This document shows, piece after piece, positions 17,816 through 28,840 of a stretch of DNA of 64,000 bases. Source of the stretch: Streptomyces lucensis JCM 4490 (GTDB lineage: Bacteria > Actinomycetota > Actinomycetes > Streptomycetales > Streptomycetaceae); the NCBI RefSeq assembly GCF_014650035.1, contig NZ_BMUE01000023.1, positions 1 to 64,000 on the forward strand. The letters run 5' to 3'. Made by a program: the position numbers and the translations under genes. Each line of letters opens with the position of its first letter. Within the stretch, counting starts at the first letter, position 1. The notes beneath the pieces are model-generated. The model worked only from the letters and a program-made list of their open reading frames with translations, was not told the DNA's origin and did no database searches.

Positions 17816-19528
17816 TCATGGGGTGTGCCCGGCGACCCGCAGGGCGTGCACGAGATCCCAGTGCCGTTCGTCGGAGACGGTGTGCGCGGCCTCCAGCAGG
17901 AGGGGCACGAGGCGCCCCGGGTCGGCGGCCGCGCTCCGGGCGGCCTCCTCGGGGGCGCGGACGCGCACGTAGGCGTCCAGCAGGACCCGCACCTCGCGCC
18001 GGCGGCCCTCGCCGTCCAGCCGCAGCACCGCGGCGCCGATCTGCTCGGCGGGCCGTGCCACGCCCTGCCGCAGCATCTGCCGCCCGTCGGTGTCCCGCCC
18101 GGCCGCGGCCAGTGCGTCGGCGGCGGCGACCAGCCGTTCGGCGGGCAGTGCGGCGGCCTCCCACAGCAGGGTGGCCCAGTCGGCGCCGAGCCCGGCCCGG
18201 TGCAGGGCGTCCGCGAGCAGCGGGAGGCGGGCGGCGGGCCATCCCGTGGCCTCCACCAGCAGCACGTGCGCCTCCCCGCTGCGCCCCTCGGCCCTCAGCC
18301 GCGCCAGCCGCGCCACGGCCCCGTCGACGGCCGCGCCCGCGCCGGCGTCCGCGGCGACGGGGGCCGGCGCCGCCTCGGCCGCCGGCGCCGCTCCGGCGAA
18401 CCGCGCCCCGCGCGGCGTACGGCTCCCGCCGGCATCCTCCTCCGCCGCCACGGTCCCGGACGCCTCCGGGACGGCCACGGGAGCGGCCCCGTCCTCGGCC
18501 ATCCCGGCGAACCGGGCACTTCCGCGACGGCGCTTGCGGGGTTTCGCGGGGGCGGGGGCCGCTTCCGCGGTGGGCGCGGGGGATGTTCGGCTGCCGGAAC
18601 CGCCGGGTGCGGCGACAGCGGCCGGGACGGCTGGACCGGCGGGGGTGCCGACGCGGTCGGACGGGACGGTCGGGCTCGCCCCGCGCCCGGAAGGAACCTG
18701 TCCGGCCGGGTCCGTCCCGTGCGGATGCGACACCTCGTCCACGGGCCCGGCCCGGTAGGCACCACCCGGCTCACCGGCCGCAGCCGCCCGCCGGCCCGGG
18801 ACGGATCGCGGAAACCCGCCGTCCGGCGCGACGCCCGGGTCACCGCTCACCCCGTTCCCGGGAAGAACATGGCCGGCCGGGTCCGTCCCGTGCGGATGCG
18901 ACACCTCGTCCACGGGCCCGGCCCGGTACCGGCGGCCCGGCTCGCGGGCGGGGGCCGTCTGCTGGGCCGGGGCTGCCCGCGGGTGCCGGCCGGCCGGCGC
19001 GGCGCGAGGCTCGGGGGTCGCTGCGTGCCGCAACCCGGCCAGCCGCGCCCGTAGTTCGGCGCAGCGGGCGGTGGCGCGTTCATGGTCGTCCTGGACCCAG
19101 GCGAGGTCGGTGCGCAGGGACTCCACCTCCTCCGGGGAGGCCGGTGCCGACAGCCGGTGCTCGAGTCCGGCGCGGCGTTCGGCGGCGTACCGCTGTTCGC
19201 GGAGCATGACGTCGAGGCGGTCGGCCAGGACGTCCCCGGCGCCGGGCCGGGCGTCGTGCGCGGCGAGGGCGGCGGCGTGCAGCGTGCGGGCCCGTTCCCC
19301 CTCGGCGGCCGCCGCCGCGGGGCCGTACGCCGCCCCGAGGTCCCGCAACAGGGCTTCCACGACGTCCCACGGCGGCACCTCGTACCCGTCCAGGCAGGCC
19401 CGCATGCCCTCGGGGTCGCGTCGCCAGAAGACCCCGCACCAGCCCGCACCCGGGTCGAGACGCGCCACGAGGCCGTCCAGGTAGCCCGCGAACAGCCTTA
19501 CCTCCGCGGGGAGTTGATCCACCGCCAT
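17816..19528 (-). CDS. Hypothetical protein with helical ends and low-complexity middle
   Basis: 570 residues; I do not recognise a named family. Residues 1-170 are predicted helical with a coiled-coil-like stretch (LMLREQRYAAERRAG, VESLRTDLAWVQDDHERATA). The middle ~250 residues are rich in Ala, Pro, Gly and Arg and contain a repeated YRAGPVDEVSHPHGTDPAG block. The last ~170 residues are again Ala/Leu-rich helices in repeating units (RLARLRAEGRSGEAHVLLVE, RLPLLADALHRAGLGADWA) like a TPR-type solenoid. No signal peptide or membrane segment. It may be a scaffold-like cytoplasmic protein. Codon use is that of the surrounding chromosome. Confidence 0.75.
   Translation of the reverse strand: MAVDQLPAEVRLFAGYLDGLVARLDPGAGWCGVFWRRDPEGMRACLDGYEVPPWDVVEALLRDLGAAYGPAAAAAEGERARTLHAAALAAHDARPGAGDVLADRLDVMLREQRYAAERRAGLEHRLSAPASPEEVESLRTDLAWVQDDHERATARCAELRARLAGLRHAATPEPRAAPAGRHPRAAPAQQTAPAREPGRRYRAGPVDEVSHPHGTDPAGHVLPGNGVSGDPGVAPDGGFPRSVPGRRAAAAGEPGGAYRAGPVDEVSHPHGTDPAGQVPSGRGASPTVPSDRVGTPAGPAVPAAVAAPGGSGSRTSPAPTAEAAPAPAKPRKRRRGSARFAGMAEDGAAPVAVPEASGTVAAEEDAGGSRTPRGARFAGAAPAAEAAPAPVAADAGAGAAVDGAVARLARLRAEGRSGEAHVLLVEATGWPAARLPLLADALHRAGLGADWATLLWEAAALPAERLVAAADALAAAGRDTDGRQMLRQGVARPAEQIGAAVLRLDGEGRRREVRVLLDAYVRVRAPEEAARSAAADPGRLVPLLLEAAHTVSDERHWDLVHALRVAGHTP
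18702..18928. repeat. 56-bp in-frame direct repeat inside the 570-residue gene
   Basis: The 56 bp at 18702-18757 recur exactly at 18873-18928. The offset is 171 bp (57 codons), so the reading frame is kept and the protein gains a second YRAGPVDEVSHPHGTDPAG block. The exact identity suggests a recent duplication or gene conversion. Confidence 0.85.
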
Positions 19529-19660
19529 CGCCCAGCTCCCGCCCGACCGCCAGCATTCCGGTCGGTAGGCAACACCAGTCGTGTTACGGGCCTGCTACGC
19601 AGAGTTTTCCGGCAGTGCGCGAGCGGCTCAGCACGGGAGGGCGGCCACCGCGAGCACGGG

Positions 19661-19921
19661 TCAGGCGGCCACCGGCACGCACATCGCGGCCAGCTCGTCC
19701 ATGGACAGGCCGAGCACCGCGGCCAGCGCGGCCACCGTGAAGAACGCCGGGGTCGGCGCCCGCCCGGTCTCGATCTTGCGGAGCGTCTCCGCCGAGACGC
19801 CCGCCTCGGCGGCGACCTGGGCCATGCTCCGGCCGCCGCGCGCCTCGCGCAGCAACAGCCCGAGCCGCTCGCCGCGTTCGCGCTCTTCGGGGGTGAGGGG
19901 GGTGCGCACCATGCCGCCCAT
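19661..19921 (-). CDS. XRE family transcriptional regulator (small)
   Basis: 86 residues; an internal ATG at codon 4 is an alternative start. A single Cro/C1-type helix-turn-helix covers most of the protein (GLLLREARGGRSMAQVAAEA, VSAETLRKIETGRAPTP). It is divergent from the methionine aminopeptidase gene, with 55 bp between starts, and that interval carries the palindrome ATACCGGTAT plus an isolated AATACCG. It could therefore regulate itself and the peptidase. Confidence 0.82.
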   Translation of the reverse strand: MGGMVRTPLTPEERERGERLGLLLREARGGRSMAQVAAEAGVSAETLRKIETGRAPTPAFFTVAALAAVLGLSMDELAAMCVPVAA

Positions 19922-19956
19922 TCTAATACCGCCCCACGCCGCCGCCCCCTATTCAA

Positions 19957-19969
19957 ATACCGGTATAGT
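19957..19969 (+). promoter_or_regulatory. Palindrome and -10 element of a probably leaderless map promoter
   Basis: ATACCGGTAT is a perfect 10-bp palindrome at 19957-19966. It overlaps TATAGT (19964-19969), a good -10 hexamer seven bases before the ATG at 19977. That spacing places transcription start at the ATG itself, and no Shine-Dalgarno sequence is present. A further AATACCG at 19925-19931 lies near the start of the divergent XRE gene. Confidence 0.5.
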
Positions 19970-19976
19970 AATTGGC

Positions 19977-20753
19977 ATGGTGGAACTGAAGACGGACGCG
20001 TCGATCGACGCGATGCACGCGGCGGGCCAGGTCGTCGGGCGGGCCCTGACGGCCGTCCGGGAGGCCGCACGGGTCGGCGTCTCCCTGCTGGAGCTGGACG
20101 AGGTGGCGCGGGAGGTGCTGCGCGAGGCAGGGGCGTCCTCGCCGTTCCTCGGCTACCGTCCCTCCTTCGCGGCGACGCCCTTCCCGGCGGTGATCTGCGC
20201 CTCGGTCAACGACGCGATCGTCCACGGCATCCCGACCGGATACCGGCTGCGCGACGCGGACCTGGTCTCCGTCGACTGCGGCGCCGTACTGGACGGCTGG
20301 GCCGGCGACTCGGCGATCAGCTTCACGGTGGGCCGCGCGCGCCCGGCGGACCTCCGGCTGATCGGCACGGCCGAGCGGGCGCTCGCGGCGGGCATCGGGG
20401 CGGCCGTCGCCGGCAACCGCGTCGGCGACATCGCGCACGCGGTCGGCCGGGTGTGCCGGACGGCCGGCTACGGCATCCCGCAGGGCTTCGGCGGCCACGG
20501 GATCGGCCGCCGCATGCACGAGGACCCCGGCATCCCGAACGAGGGCCGCCCCGGTCGCGGTCTCCCCCTGCGCCCCGGCATGGTCATCGCCATCGAGCCC
20601 ATGCTGATCGCGAGCGGCGCCGACGCCTACCACGAGGCGCCCGACGGCTGGACCCTGCGCGCCTCCGACGGCTCGCGGGCGGCCCACGTGGAGCACACGG
20701 TGGCGATCACGGACGACGGTCCCCGGATCCTCACGGCCCGGGAGCCGGCCTGA
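19977..20753 (+). CDS. map: Type I methionine aminopeptidase
   Basis: 258 residues, normal for short type I enzymes. It removes the initiator methionine from nascent proteins. The metal ligands are in SVDCGAVLDGWAGDSA (two Asp), GFGGHGIGRRMHEDP (His), VIAIEPM (Glu) and AAHVEHTVAIT (Glu). It probably represents a second map gene beside the one usually found in the ribosomal-protein operon, as Streptomyces commonly has several. The promoter suggests a leaderless transcript shared with or controlled by the divergent XRE gene. Confidence 0.93.
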   Translation: MVELKTDASIDAMHAAGQVVGRALTAVREAARVGVSLLELDEVAREVLREAGASSPFLGYRPSFAATPFPAVICASVNDAIVHGIPTGYRLRDADLVSVDCGAVLDGWAGDSAISFTVGRARPADLRLIGTAERALAAGIGAAVAGNRVGDIAHAVGRVCRTAGYGIPQGFGGHGIGRRMHEDPGIPNEGRPGRGLPLRPGMVIAIEPMLIASGADAYHEAPDGWTLRASDGSRAAHVEHTVAITDDGPRILTAREPA

Positions 20754-20763
20754 CGGCTCCCGG

Positions 20764-20851
20764 CGTCGGCGGGCATGCCCGCACGGGCTGACCGTCGCCG
20801 CGGACATGCCCGCACCGGCGATCCGTCGCCGCGGACATGCCCGCACCGGCG
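20764..20851. repeat. 31-bp tandem repeat upstream of the clp gene
   Basis: Two copies of a 29-base block (CCGTCGCCGCGG then ACATGCCCGCACCGGCG) at 20792-20820 and 20823-20851, period 31 bp, preceded by a diverged partial unit with GGGCATGCCCGCAC from 20771. Each unit carries an ATGCCCGC core. It lies 82-170 bp before the clp start, where heat-shock control sites would be expected. Confidence 0.65.
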
Positions 20852-20932
20852 GATCGTGTCATCGTGGGCATGGGCCTCACGCCCCGGGTTACCCGGCCGC
20901 TCCGTACGTCGCCAGCGAAGGAACGGAACGCC

Positions 20933-23473
<2,541 letters not shown>

Positions 23474-23500
23474 GCGGCGGTCCCCCGGCACGGATGCGCC

Positions 23501-23534
23501 GAAGCCCCCCGGCACGGATGCGCCGGGGGGCTTC
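23501..23534. terminator. Bidirectional terminator between clp and ggt
   Basis: A perfect 13-bp stem (GAAGCCCCCCGGC and GCCGGGGGGCTTC) around the 8-base loop ACGGATGC lies in the 69-bp gap between two convergent genes. The left arm and loop repeat a similar block at 23483-23500. Confidence 0.8.
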
Positions 23535-23542
23535 GCGCGTGC

Positions 23543-25345
23543 CTACGGCGCCGGGTCCACCACCATCGCCGAGCCGCCGCCGCGCCTGACCTTCTCGGCG
23601 GCGGCCAGCCACTTGCCGCCGGGCAGCCGTTGCACGCCGGTCGCCGCGCCGATCTCCGGGTTCTGCTTGAAGCCGTGCCCGAGCGCTTCCAGCTGTTTCC
23701 TCAGGTCGGAGTCGTACAGGGCGGGTTCGAGTTCGGTCTGGGCCGCGTTGCGCTGGCTGGCGCGGGGTGCGGCGATCGCGTCGACCAGCGGAAGGCGCCG
23801 GTCCAGGAACCCGGTGAGGGTCTGCAGCACCGTGGTGATGATGGTCGCGCCGCCGGGCGAACCGAGCGCCACCACGGGCCGGTTGTGCCGGTCCAGGACG
23901 ATCGTCGGCGAGATCGACGAGCGCGGCCGCTTGCCCGGGCCCGGCAGGTTCGGGTCGTGCACGGCCGGGTTGGCCGGGACGAAGGAGAAGTCGGTCAGCT
24001 CGTTGTTGAGCAGGAAGCCCCGGCCGGGCACGGTGATGCCGCTGCCGCCGGTCTGCTCGATGGTGAGCGTGTAGGAGACGACGTTGCCCCACTTGTCGGC
24101 CACGGTCAGGTGGGTGGTGTTCTCGCCCTCGTACGTCGTCGGAGCCGCCGCCGCGCCCTTGCCGCAGGCGGCGGGGTGCCGCGGGTCGCCGGGCGCGACC
24201 GGGCTGGTGAGCACCGTGTCGTCCTTGATCAGGCAGGCGCGCGAGTCGGCGAACCGCTGCGACAGCAGCTGCTTCGTCGGCACGTCCTCGAAGGCGGGGT
24301 CGCCGACCCAGCGCCCGCGGTCGGCGAACGCGATCCGGCTCGCCTCGATGAAGTGGTGCAGGTACTGCGCCTCGCTCGCCTTGGAGAGGTCGGTCCCCTC
24401 CAGGATGTTGAGGGCCTCGCCGACCGTCGTGCCGCCTGAGGAGGAGGGGGCGATGGAGTACACGTTCAGGCCGCGGTAGGAGGCCCTGGTGGGCGCCTGG
24501 AGCTTGGCGCGGTAGACCGCGAGGTCCTTCTCGGCCAGCTTGCCGGGGCGGGCGTTCCAGCCGGAGGCGGGGTCCACGGGCGGGTGCTCGACCGTCTTGA
24601 CGATGTCGTCGCCGATGTCGCCGCGGTAGACGGCGCCGATGCCCTTGCTGCCCAGCTCCTCGTAGGTGCGTGCGAGTTCGGGGTTCCTGAACGTCGAGCC
24701 GACGACCGGGAGCCGCCCGCCCGGCAGGAACAGCTTCGCGGTGTCCGGGAAGTAGCGGAACCGGGTCTCGTTGGAGGCGGTCTGCGAGCGGAAGGTGTCG
24801 TCCACGGTGAAGCCGTCGCGGGCGATCCGCTCGGCGGGCCGGAGGACCGCGCCGAGTTTCCTGCTGCCCCACTCCTCCAGTGCCTTCTGCCAGGTGGCGG
24901 GTGTGCCCGGGGTGCCGACGCCCAGTCCGCTGCTGACGGCGTCGGCGAAGGCGAGCGGCTTGCCGTTCTCCGTGAACAGGTCGGCGTCGGCGGACAGCGG
25001 CGCGGTCTCGCGGCCGTCGATGGTGTGCACCGTACGGGACCGGGCGTCGTAGTACACGAAGTAGCCGCCACCGCCGATGCCGGCGGAGTAGGGCTCGGTG
25101 ACGCCGAGCGCGGCGGCCGTGGCGACGGCCGCGTCGACCGCGTTGCCGCCGTGGCGGAGCACCTCGATGCCGGCGGCGGAGGCGTCCGCGTCGACACTGG
25201 CCACGGCGCCGCCGTAGCCGACGGCCACGGGAACCTTGGGGCCGGCCCCGCCCGTTGTCGCGGCGGGTGGCGCCGCCGCCCCCACCGACACCACGGCGGC
25301 CGACACCGCCAGCACCGCCAGTCTCCGCGTACCTGGACGACCCAT
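23543..25345 (-). CDS. ggt: Secreted gamma-glutamyltransferase
   Basis: 600 residues from the ATG at 25345, with GGGAGG five bases upstream. A signal peptide (RRLAVLAVSAAVVSVGAAAP) directs export. It cleaves gamma-glutamyl bonds of glutathione and related peptides. The catalytic Thr is in the ENTTHLTVADKWGNVVS block, preceded by SSSGGTTVGEALNILEG and followed by SPGGATIITTVLQTL, which holds the oxyanion glycines. The precursor should self-cleave at the Thr into two subunits. It is monocistronic and ends at the shared terminator at 23501-23534. Confidence 0.93.
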   Translation of the reverse strand: MGRPGTRRLAVLAVSAAVVSVGAAAPPAATTGGAGPKVPVAVGYGGAVASVDADASAAGIEVLRHGGNAVDAAVATAAALGVTEPYSAGIGGGGYFVYYDARSRTVHTIDGRETAPLSADADLFTENGKPLAFADAVSSGLGVGTPGTPATWQKALEEWGSRKLGAVLRPAERIARDGFTVDDTFRSQTASNETRFRYFPDTAKLFLPGGRLPVVGSTFRNPELARTYEELGSKGIGAVYRGDIGDDIVKTVEHPPVDPASGWNARPGKLAEKDLAVYRAKLQAPTRASYRGLNVYSIAPSSSGGTTVGEALNILEGTDLSKASEAQYLHHFIEASRIAFADRGRWVGDPAFEDVPTKQLLSQRFADSRACLIKDDTVLTSPVAPGDPRHPAACGKGAAAAPTTYEGENTTHLTVADKWGNVVSYTLTIEQTGGSGITVPGRGFLLNNELTDFSFVPANPAVHDPNLPGPGKRPRSSISPTIVLDRHNRPVVALGSPGGATIITTVLQTLTGFLDRRLPLVDAIAAPRASQRNAAQTELEPALYDSDLRKQLEALGHGFKQNPEIGAATGVQRLPGGKWLAAAEKVRRGGGSAMVVDPAP

Positions 25346-25487
25346 CCGAACCTCCCGCCGGGACAGTCCGCGCAGCGTAACCAGATTGCCGTAGTACCGA
25401 CAGTACGCCTCGGCCGTCCGCCACACGACCGTCACACATCGAACTGGGGTGCCAGGCCGCCGTCCGGGCCCGCTAGCATGCGCGGCC

Positions 25488-26225
25488 ATGAACGACGACG
25501 TGCGCAACATCGTCCTGGGCGTCATAGCGGCAGGCGTCTCGGCCGCGCTGGGCTGGGTCGCCCGCACCTACCTGTGGCGGCGCAAACTGCGGCGCCAGCA
25601 GCGGTTCTTCGGGCTGCCGGACCATGCGGAGTCGCTGCTGGTGGTCAACCGCAACGCGGGCGGGCCGGAGCTGTCGGTGATGCGGCACGACGTGTTCGCC
25701 CTGCTGGAGCTCTCGGCGCTCATCAAGGACTGCAACGCGCACGCGCGGGTCGTGGCGCACGACGCGGCCCAGCAGGGGATCGGCGAGCGCACGGAGTTCT
25801 GCCTGGGGGGTCCCGTCTCCAACCGCCGGATGGCCGCGCACCTGACCTCCCTGCTGCCGGGCGTGCACGTCGACGTCGAGGCGGAGACGGGTCCGCAGGC
25901 CGGGGCCTTCCGGATCGGCGGGGAGGACTACCGCGTGGACGGCGGCCGCAGCGAGTACGCGCTGCTGGCCCGGCTGACCACGGGCGGCCGGGCCGACAGC
26001 CGCCCGGTGTTCCTGTTCTGCGGCCAGCGCGCGATCACCAACCAGGCCGCCACCCGCTACCTCGCGCGCAACCACGAGCGGCTCGCCCGCAAGCACGGCG
26101 ACGGCTCCTTCGTCCTGCTGCTGAAGGTGGTCAACTCCGAGGCGTACGGCCCCGACGTGGTCGAGCTGGTGGCGGACGTGACCCGGGCGGCGCGCACCCC
26201 CCTGCCGGAGACCGCCGCCGCTTAG
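25488..26225 (+). CDS. Membrane-anchored protein of unknown function
   Basis: 245 residues, family not recognised. One N-terminal transmembrane helix (RNIVLGVIAAGVSAALGWVA) is followed by a basic segment (LWRRKLRRQQR), so the rest most likely stays in the cytoplasm. The soluble domain looks alpha/beta with LLVVNRNAGGPELSVM, FCLGGPVSNRRMAAH and PVFLFCGQRAITNQAATRYL. The two glycine-rich turns resemble ligand- or nucleotide-binding loops. TAGCAT about 9 bases before the ATG at 25488 suggests a leaderless transcript. It is divergent from ggt. Confidence 0.75.
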   Translation: MNDDVRNIVLGVIAAGVSAALGWVARTYLWRRKLRRQQRFFGLPDHAESLLVVNRNAGGPELSVMRHDVFALLELSALIKDCNAHARVVAHDAAQQGIGERTEFCLGGPVSNRRMAAHLTSLLPGVHVDVEAETGPQAGAFRIGGEDYRVDGGRSEYALLARLTTGGRADSRPVFLFCGQRAITNQAATRYLARNHERLARKHGDGSFVLLLKVVNSEAYGPDVVELVADVTRAARTPLPETAAA

Positions 26226-26268
26226 CCTTCAACAGTCCCTGTTCTCAACAACCTTTACCCGCACGTAA

Positions 26269-26294
26269 CTTACCGACGGGTTACTTGCGGTAAG
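26269..26294. promoter_or_regulatory. Inverted repeat upstream of the secreted S15-type hydrolase
   Basis: CTTACCG (26269-26275) and CGGTAAG (26288-26294) are complementary arms with a 12-base spacer. GTTAC or GTAAC recurs four times between 26264 and 26310. The site lies about 55-80 bp before the start codon, consistent with an operator. Confidence 0.45.
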
Positions 26295-26347
26295 GGCTCA
26301 GGGTTACTGTCGGGTCACTTTGCACGCACATGTGAAGGAGTGACCCC

Positions 26348-27913
26348 ATGGGACATGGTCGCAGCACCCTGCGCACCCCGGCCGCCGCGGCCCTCTCGGC
26401 GGCCCTCGTCGCCGGCACCGTGGCCGGCCTCGCGCCGGCCGCACAGGCCGCACCGTCGATCCGCTTCGTGGACATCACGGGCGACGGCGGCACCGTACTG
26501 AAGGCGAACGTCCTCACCCCCGCGGGCGCCGACGGCTCGCACGACTACCCGCTCATCGTGCTGCCCACGAGCTGGGCCCTGCCTCAGGCCGAGTACCTCG
26601 CGCAGGCCCGGAAGCTCGCCGACCGCGGCTATGTGGTGCTCACCTACAACGTGCGCGGCTTCTGGCAGTCCGGGGGCCGGATAGAAGTGGCCGGTCCGCC
26701 CGACACAGCGGACGCCTCCAAGGTCATCGACTGGGCCCTCGAGCACACCCCCGCCGACCCGCGGCACATCGGCATGGCAGGCGTGTCGTACGGCGCCGGG
26801 ATCAGCCTGCTCGCCGCGGCCCACGACAAGCGCATCAAGGCCGTGGCCGCGCTCAGCGGATGGGCCGACCTGATCGACTCGATCTACTCGGGCCGCACCC
26901 AGCACCTCCAGGCGGCAGCCGTACTGGACGGCGCGGCGACCCTCACCGGCCGCGAGAGCGACGAGCTGCGCGCCATCTTCGACAACCTCTACTCCTCGAA
27001 CCTCAGCAAGGAACAGGAGATGATCGACTGGGGGAAGAAACGCTCCGTCGCCACCTATCTCGACCAGCTCAACAGCAACGGCGCCGCCGTGATGCTGGCC
27101 AACGCCTGGGGCGACACCGTCTTCCCGGCGAACCAGTACGCCGGCTTCTACGAGAAGCTGACCGGCCCCAAGCGGCTCCAGCTGCGCCCCGGCGACCACG
27201 CCACCGCCGAGCTGACCGGCCTGTTCGGGCTGCCCAACGACGTGTGGACGGACACCGAGCGCTGGTTCGACCACTACCTGAAGGGCGCCGACAACGGCGT
27301 CGACAAGGAGCAGCCGGTCCGGCTGAAGTCCCGTAGCGCGGAGGGGTACGAGGGCTATCCGGACTGGAAGTCGGTCGCCGCGACCCGGCGGAAGGTCGCG
27401 CTCGCGGGCTCCACCACCATCCACGCGAACGTCGACTCCGGCGCGGACGGCGGCATCGTCTTCCTGTCCAGCATCCTGGACCAGGTCGCCCAGCTGCCGC
27501 CGATCGCCTCGATGCCGCTGCTGCCGCGCCGCTGGGCGGCGGTGTGGCAGTCGGAGCGGTACGGCACGGCCCAGCACGTGCGCGGCACGGCGAGCCTGCA
27601 CACCACGCTGACCCCGACCGACGAGAGCGGCACCCTGGTCGCCTACCTGTACGACGTGGGCCCGCTCGGAATCGGCAGACTGGTCACCCACGCGCCCTAC
27701 AGCTGGCACGGACGGACGCCGGGCGAGCCGTTCGGCGTCGACCTGGACCTGTTCTCCACGGCCTACGACGTTCCCGCCGGCCACCGCCTGGCGCTCGTGG
27801 TCGACACCGTCGACCCGCTGTACGCCGAGCACAACCCGTCCGGCGCGCAGCTGACCTTCTCCTCGCCCTCGGACGACCCGTCGTACGTGTCCGTCCCGTT
27901 GCGCGAGCAGTGA
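26348..27913 (+). CDS. Secreted S15/CocE-family serine hydrolase
   Basis: 521 residues with a Sec signal peptide ending AQAAPS at about residue 35. The alpha/beta-hydrolase domain has the nucleophile elbow GVSYGAGISLL and a GDHAT segment for the catalytic His; a C-terminal jelly-roll domain (from about 360) is typical of X-Pro dipeptidyl-peptidase/cocaine esterase relatives. It is probably an extracellular acyl hydrolase or peptidase. AAGGAG sits 7 bases before the ATG at 26348. It faces the gluD gene; the stops are 48 bp apart. Confidence 0.88.
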   Translation: MGHGRSTLRTPAAAALSAALVAGTVAGLAPAAQAAPSIRFVDITGDGGTVLKANVLTPAGADGSHDYPLIVLPTSWALPQAEYLAQARKLADRGYVVLTYNVRGFWQSGGRIEVAGPPDTADASKVIDWALEHTPADPRHIGMAGVSYGAGISLLAAAHDKRIKAVAALSGWADLIDSIYSGRTQHLQAAAVLDGAATLTGRESDELRAIFDNLYSSNLSKEQEMIDWGKKRSVATYLDQLNSNGAAVMLANAWGDTVFPANQYAGFYEKLTGPKRLQLRPGDHATAELTGLFGLPNDVWTDTERWFDHYLKGADNGVDKEQPVRLKSRSAEGYEGYPDWKSVAATRRKVALAGSTTIHANVDSGADGGIVFLSSILDQVAQLPPIASMPLLPRRWAAVWQSERYGTAQHVRGTASLHTTLTPTDESGTLVAYLYDVGPLGIGRLVTHAPYSWHGRTPGEPFGVDLDLFSTAYDVPAGHRLALVVDTVDPLYAEHNPSGAQLTFSSPSDDPSYVSVPLREQ

Positions 27914-27961
27914 TCTCCGGCTGCCGCCGGACGAGCATGGCCCGTGTCAACTGCCGTCCCC

Positions 27962-28840
27962 CTACGGTCGCGGGGCCGTGGGGGGCTCCCCACCCGGCAG
28001 CAGTGTCCCGTACTCGGCCGTGGTGACTGCCACGGCCTCGGTCTTGGGACTGCGCTGCTCCCGGCGGGACACCCAGCGGGCGAACCACGAGAGCAGCATG
28101 CACATCCCGATGTAGATCGGCGAGATCACCATCACCACGGGGATGAACGGCAAATCGTAGTCGAGGTTCGACGCGATGAGTTTCCCGGCGTGGAGGAACT
28201 CCTCGTAGGTGATGAGGTAGCCGAGGCTGGTGTCCTTCAGCGCGACCACCAGCTGACTGATGATGGTGGGCAGCATGGCGCGTACGGCCTGCGGGACGAG
28301 GACGTACGCCATCACCTGCGTCTTGCGCATGCCCAGCGCGAACGCGGCCTCCCGCTGGCCGCGTTCGACGGCGTCGACGCCGGTGCGGAAGACCTCGGCG
28401 AGCACCGAGCCGTTGTAGAGGGTGAGTCCGGCGACCAGCGCGGTCAGCGGCTGCGCCTTCAGCGCCACGAAGATGAAGAAGATCATCACCAGTACGGGCA
28501 TGGCGCGGAAGAACTCCACGACGAGCGTGGCCGCCCAGCGCACCGGCCGGTGGTCCGACAGCCGCCCGGCGGCCAGCAGCCCGCCGAGGGCCAGGGAGAG
28601 GACGGCGGCGAGCGCGAACGCCCTGAGGGTGTTGCCGAGCCCGCGCAGCAGCAGTCGCTGGATGCCCTTGTACTCGAAGGGCATCCACTTGGTGTACGCG
28701 AACTGCCCGGTATCGAACAGGAGGTAGCAGATCCAGGCGAGAAGGGCGAGGATGACGACGGTGGACAGCACTGCGTAGACGGCGTGCCGCCTGCGGGTGC
28801 GCGGGCCGGGGAGGTCGTAGAGCGCGGTGGCCTCGGTCAT
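27962..28840 (-). CDS. gluD: Glutamate ABC transporter permease GluD
   Basis: 292 residues with several transmembrane helices and the HisM-type signature GMRKTQVMAYVLVPQAVRAM (EAA loop). It forms the membrane channel with GluC. A hydrophilic N-terminus and C-terminal tail (EQRSPKTEAVAVTTAEYG) resemble actinobacterial GluD. The ATG at 28840 overlaps the TGA of gluC (ATGA). It is last of the gluABCD operon. Confidence 0.93.
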   Translation of the reverse strand: MTEATALYDLPGPRTRRRHAVYAVLSTVVILALLAWICYLLFDTGQFAYTKWMPFEYKGIQRLLLRGLGNTLRAFALAAVLSLALGGLLAAGRLSDHRPVRWAATLVVEFFRAMPVLVMIFFIFVALKAQPLTALVAGLTLYNGSVLAEVFRTGVDAVERGQREAAFALGMRKTQVMAYVLVPQAVRAMLPTIISQLVVALKDTSLGYLITYEEFLHAGKLIASNLDYDLPFIPVVMVISPIYIGMCMLLSWFARWVSRREQRSPKTEAVAVTTAEYGTLLPGGEPPTAPRP

